Program-made: the position numbers and the translations under genes
Assembly: GCA_013399695.1 (NCBI GenBank)
Contig: VXAU01003156.1
Span: forward strand, 2,338,338 to 2,402,337
Source: Formicarius rufipectus
Taxonomy: Eukaryota; Chordata; Aves; Passeriformes; Formicariidae
Direction of reading: 5' to 3'
Length of the DNA stretch: 64,000 nt
Notes under the pieces: generated by a model
Databases searched by the model: none
What the model was told of the DNA's origin: nothing
The model's input: the letters and a program-made list of their open reading frames with translations, nothing else
Shown: in pieces, positions 47,688 through 64,000 of the stretch
Layout of the letters: each line of letters begins with the position of its first letter
Position numbering within the stretch: the stretch's first letter is position 1

Positions 47688-48007
47688 NNNNNNNNNNNNN
47701 NNNNNNNNNNNNNNNNNNNNNNNNNNNNNNNNNNNNNNNNNNNNNNNNNNNNNNNNNNNNNNNNNNNNNNNNNNNNNNNNNNNNNNNNNNNNNNNNNNNN
47801 NNNNNNNNNNNNNNNNNNNNNNNNNNNNNNNNNNNNNNNNNNNNNNNNNNNNNNNNNNNNNNNNNNNNNNNNNNNNNNNNNNNNNNNNNNNNNNNNNNNN
47901 NNNNNNNNNNNNNNNNNNNNNNNNNNNNNNNNNNNNNNNNNNNNNNNNNNNNNNNNNNNNNNNNNNNNNNNNNNNNNNNNNNNNNNNNNNNNNNNNNNNN
48001 NNNNNNN
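47688..48007. other. Assembly gap (320 N)
   Basis: Run of N in a CpG-rich region. It probably hides ILKAP exon 1 and its core promoter. Flanks are extremely GC-rich on both sides. Confidence 0.99.
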
Positions 48008-48104
48008 GGCGGAGAGATGGGGGAGAGATAGGGGCGAGATGGGACCGGCCCGCCTGGGGGGGAGAGATGGAGGCGAGATAGGGTTGTGCGATGGGGGCGG
48101 CGAG

Positions 48105-48379
48105 ACAGTCGGGACGTGGGATTGCCCTCCCAGTCGGGAGATGGGACTGCCCTCCCAGTCGGGAGATGGGATTACCCTGCCAATCGGGAGCGGGGACTGC
48201 CCCGCCAGTCGCGACATGGGACCGCCCCGCTAGTCGCGAGTGGGGACTGCCCCTCCAGTCGGGAGATGGGTCCGGCCCGGCAGTCGGGAGAGGGGACTGT
48301 CTCGCCAGTCCCGACTCGGGCCCGATCCCCCGGTCGGGAGGGGGGGCCGCCCCGCCGGTGGCGAGCGGGGCCCGCCGCG
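48105..48379. repeat. 25-bp GC-rich minisatellite, 11 units
   Basis: Eleven degenerate 25-bp units start at 48105, 48130, 48155 and so on to 48355, each with a core like CAGTCGGGAGATGGGACTGC. Related G-rich sequence (GAGAGATGG) at 48008-48090 runs into the gap. The array lies just upstream of the presumed ILKAP promoter and before the KIF1A 3' end. Long ORFs through it (for example one of 361 codons) are repeat artefacts. Confidence 0.9.
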
Positions 48380-48498
48380 CCCGTCCGTGCTGCCCCCCCA
48401 GCCCCGCCGCGCTGACCGACCCCACGAGAATCGCTGCGCTCCGGCCGCGCCCCCCCGCTCAGACCGACACCGGCACGGGGTTTGCGTTAAATGCCACA

Positions 48499-48504
48499 TT
48501 TATT
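48499..48504 (-). terminator. KIF1A: Candidate distal polyadenylation signal of KIF1A
   Basis: AATAAA on the - strand (TTTATT on +), 2.7 kb past the KIF1A stop. This would give a long 3'UTR, as expected for KIF1A, ending within about 0.5 kb of the ILKAP gap. Confidence 0.5.
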
Positions 48505-49567
48505 TTAGAACCGAACAAGCCTCACGTGCGCACGGACGGCCGGGACCCGCGGTGCCGCCCCCCTCCCCGGGCACAGGGCAGGGGGCGCGGCCCCCTCCTC
48601 CTCGGCGTGCCCGCCGGTGTCCTCCGTGCCACCGCTGCCCTCTTGGAGTTTCCTTGCCGGTGGGACTCGTGCCTAAACCTCCGGTGTGCGTTCCTTGTCC
48701 CGGGGCCGTGGTGGTGGCGGGGATGGGTGCCAAGGGTCCTGACCAGGAGCGTGGTGCTCACCAGAGTTCGGCTGGTAAGACGGCACGGGTGTGATGGGGA
48801 CGGCAGCATGTCGCGGGCAGCCTTGTCTCCTCTGGCCCCGACCCCCAGCCGAGCCGCCTGCTCTGCAGGTTTGCTGGCCTCAGGCACGGTTCGGCTCTGG
48901 CTGGAGGACACCCTTCCCTTGCTGCACCTTGCCCGTGGCACAGGCGGCACGACCTGGCCGTGGCCACTGAACTTGTGTCTGGTCCCTGACAGACATGGGT
49001 TCCGTCTCTGCCAGAAGTGGCCTCCACGCTGGAAGAGCCTCCCCTCGCCCCTCAGGCACCCACTGTTTCCATCCTTAGCCCCTTACACTGAAATTTGGAA
49101 TGGTACCAACCAGTACTTCCCCAGGACACGGGAGCCAGAACGTCCCAACCTAGGCCCCTGCACTGCCCCAGCTTAGCCTCTCTGTGCCTCCGGACTGGCA
49201 CCTCTTCCTCCACAAGGGGCACAAGTCGGCTTCCAGGTCTCCAAGATGGATCACAGGGAGGAAAACAGCCCAGTTGGATGGGCAGTTTGTCCTGGGCAGG
49301 GGAGCAGGGCTGGGAAGCGCAGCCCTGCTGCAGCTTTGGGCTGTAGCAATGGGGTGAGATGCCCGAGGATCAGTGGTGAGACCTGGCAGAACTAGCATGT
49401 GCTCAAAAAGAATCCCCAAACCCTTTCCCGTGATGCGAAACCCAGGCTAAAGGGCACCTGACATGCAGTCAGTGAGGGGGCCTGTGCAAGCCTCCACCCA
49501 CCTGCGATGTCCCTACCTGTCCGTGCCCCCCACAACACACGTGTAACAAGAAGACAGCACCACGTCC

Positions 49568-49608
<41 letters not shown>

Positions 49609-51212
49609 CCCACAGACAGCGCAGAGAGGTGTGGCAGAGCCAAGGCCGTGCTGGACGAGGGACAGCGAAGCTGGAGGGGTGCTGGGAGATGCTCGCCTTC
49701 CCGCCTGGATGCCGGATGCCATTGGCCACTCGGGAAGCCCTGAATGAAAACATCTACCCATGGGTGAAAAGACGGGAGGAGGAGGGGAAGGAATGCTGCT
49801 GCTGCTGGAGGAGGTGGGAAGCAGTGATGGCTGGAGAAGGTCTTTCCAAACAGACGCCTCTGACACGGGAAGCCCCCAAAACTAAGGTGCTGATGGAGGC
49901 AGAGTGTGGTGGGGGGGGAAGGTGGGTGCTCGCTTCTGCAGCAGAGGAAGAGGAGTGAGAAAACACCAGCTACAACAGAAAAAACAAGCCCCAACCCCAC
50001 CCTGACATGCCCAGGCCAGCATCTCCCCTGCCTCTTTGGCCTGCTTTGAGCCTGTCATCCTGTCAGGAGGAGAAGGGATGTGCAAGCCCTTTTTGGGGAA
50101 GGGCAATGAGGATCCTTTAGGTTGGGATGGTCATTCTTAGCCCTGGCTCCTGGGGAATTTTCCTATTCCACCTGAACCTCCACAGTCCCTGCAGGGATGG
50201 GACCCTTGGCATCCTGCCCTAATTGTGGTAAATTCCTTTGGACAAGACACCTGGGCTGGGATAGTGGAGGTGGCCCACGTGGGTTTGATTGGGATGGCAG
50301 CCAGAGCCATCCCCAGAGCTCTCCTTTGCCTTCCAGTAGAATCAAGCTCCAAAGTGCAGGGACCCATCTGCATGGATGTGGGTGCCATGGCCAGCTGAGA
50401 TGGCGGGCTCCTCCCTTTCAGAGGTAGATGGGCAGGTAGGAATTGCCCTCTTTGGGTGGGCTGTCCAGCCACCACTCAGGAGAGAAGTTGTTTAAGCTGC
50501 AGGGGAGGGCAGAGCAGATGGTTGGGGAAGGGCAGGGAGCAAGGGCAAAAGCTCCACTGCCACCGGGCACAAGCCAGGGATGTCCTAGAGAAGGTATCCC
50601 CAGAACCACAGCCCACCACCAAGGCTCTCCCTTGTCTGGGGGAGGCATTGGCCGGGGGCCAGGATTCAATTTATGGGATTTTTGTGATGTAAATAGAAAT
50701 AAATACTTTATAAATATAATCTTAAAGTACTGACACCTGATCTTAGTCTGCTGTCTCTTGCAGAATTATCAGTAAATTAGGAAAACCTAAACTACCACTT
50801 TCCCTTCGCCTGGGGGCAATTCCTCCTGCTCTCCCACCTCTGAGCTTTACTGAATTCCCATCTCTGTAGATCAAAGACCAGCTTTTAGCCAAAACCACCC
50901 TCCTCATTCCCTCCCCTCTGATAGGGACCTTTTTGGAGTGTTAGATGGTGTGATATGAAGGTCACCCATGGGAGGACAGGTAGAAGATGGCATGTGCACA
51001 AGGAATCCTGCCCAGGCGGGTCCAGGCTTTTGCAGCTACAAACAGAAGTGGGTTTCCCCTGTGAAGGTGTGAATCGAGACATTTCCTTCCATGGAGCAGA
51101 GAGCTGGGGCAGCAGATGGTGTGAGATCAGACGTTAACATGGGGAGTCTTCAGACAGAATCAGCTATCTTGATCCTGCTGGCAGACGGATGAGGTGGAAG
51201 GTGTTTTTCAGG
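48505..51212 (-). other. KIF1A: KIF1A 3' untranslated region (inferred)
   Basis: Sequence between the KIF1A stop and the distal poly(A) signal. It contains a (CA)19 microsatellite at 49569-49606 and an AU-rich block at about 50685-50730. On the + strand that block also reads AATAAA (50698-50703), but I see no + strand gene to end there. No coding exon was found. Confidence 0.5.
49569..49606. repeat. (CA)19 microsatellite
   Basis: Uninterrupted AC dinucleotide tract of 38 bases. Confidence 0.98.
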
Positions 51213-63773
<12,561 letters not shown>

Positions 63774-64000
63774 CTGCCAGAGAAGGAGTTGGGGGGGAGG
63801 GGGGATGGGACACACACAACAAGGGGGGGAGAATGGTCACTGCTCCCACCCGCGGATGTGCAGGCACGGCTGGCGTGGCCGGCAGCGGCCGGGCTCCCAG
63901 GTCACTGCTCAGGGCGCGACCGCGGTGCTGCAAAGCAAAACTAAAGAGAAGGCAGCCAGGGCCAGGCGAGGGGGTGGGGGCAGCAGGCAAGGCAGGGTGG

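Noticed and set aside
48091..49176. 361-codon + strand ORF
   Set aside because: Its first part is the 25-bp minisatellite and the rest is KIF1A 3'UTR antisense. No domain is recognisable.
50698..50703. AATAAA on the + strand as the end of a + strand gene
   Set aside because: No + strand exon or ORF of note lies upstream; the block is an AU-rich part of the KIF1A 3'UTR.

Overview
The window is nuclear DNA of a vertebrate, most probably a bird. The evidence is spliced vertebrate genes with short GT-AG introns, GC-rich CpG-island starts, GC-rich minisatellites beside assembly gaps, and CR1 (chicken repeat 1) LINE copies at 40030-40944 and 59411-59510. CR1 is the dominant repeat of birds and is also found in other reptiles. 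I cannot name the species. Nothing bacterial or viral-genome-like is present.

Layout, left to right. (1) 1-14.3 kb: the last six coding exons of WDR33 (+ strand; polyadenylation factor) with a long 3'UTR. (2) 14.4-16.4 kb: SFT2D3 (- strand; Golgi/endosome membrane protein), convergent with WDR33, its 3' coding end hidden in a 184-base N gap. (3) 16.5-18.2 kb: a 41-bp minisatellite with 29 apparently identical units and an assembly seam. (4) 18.2-24.3 kb: no gene recognised. (5) 24.4-26.1 kb: the C-terminal half of an espin-like gene (ESPNL, +). (6) 26.9-30.2 kb: KLHL30 (+; BTB-BACK-kelch). (7) 31.2-33.0 kb: ERFE (+; erythroferrone, a secreted C1q/TNF hormone). (8) 36.1-47.7 kb: ILKAP (-; PP2C phosphatase), exons 2-12, with exon 1 probably in a 320-base N gap. 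(9) 48.5-64 kb: the 3' half of KIF1A (-; kinesin-3 motor), 23 exons from 63773 to the stop at 51213.

Exons were placed by reading through splice sites, and the phases of all neighbouring exons agree for WDR33, KLHL30, ERFE, ILKAP and KIF1A. In ESPNL one junction (25069-25254) is uncertain.

The genes do not form one pathway; the interest is in gene order and local structure. In human, WDR33-SFT2D3 lie at 2q14.3, ESPNL-KLHL30-ERFE-ILKAP at 2q37.3, and KIF1A a few Mb further on. Here all are contiguous, so there are two synteny joins relative to human (SFT2D3|ESPNL and ILKAP|KIF1A). Each join has a GC-rich minisatellite and an N gap. I found no convincing previously undescribed multi-gene system. 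The best second-look items are the G-quadruplex-type 41-bp array next to the SFT2D3 start, the probable false duplication at the single N (17966), the ankyrin-less ESPNL with an in-frame TGA, the two in-frame mini-introns of ERFE, and the 27-nt KIF1A microexon.
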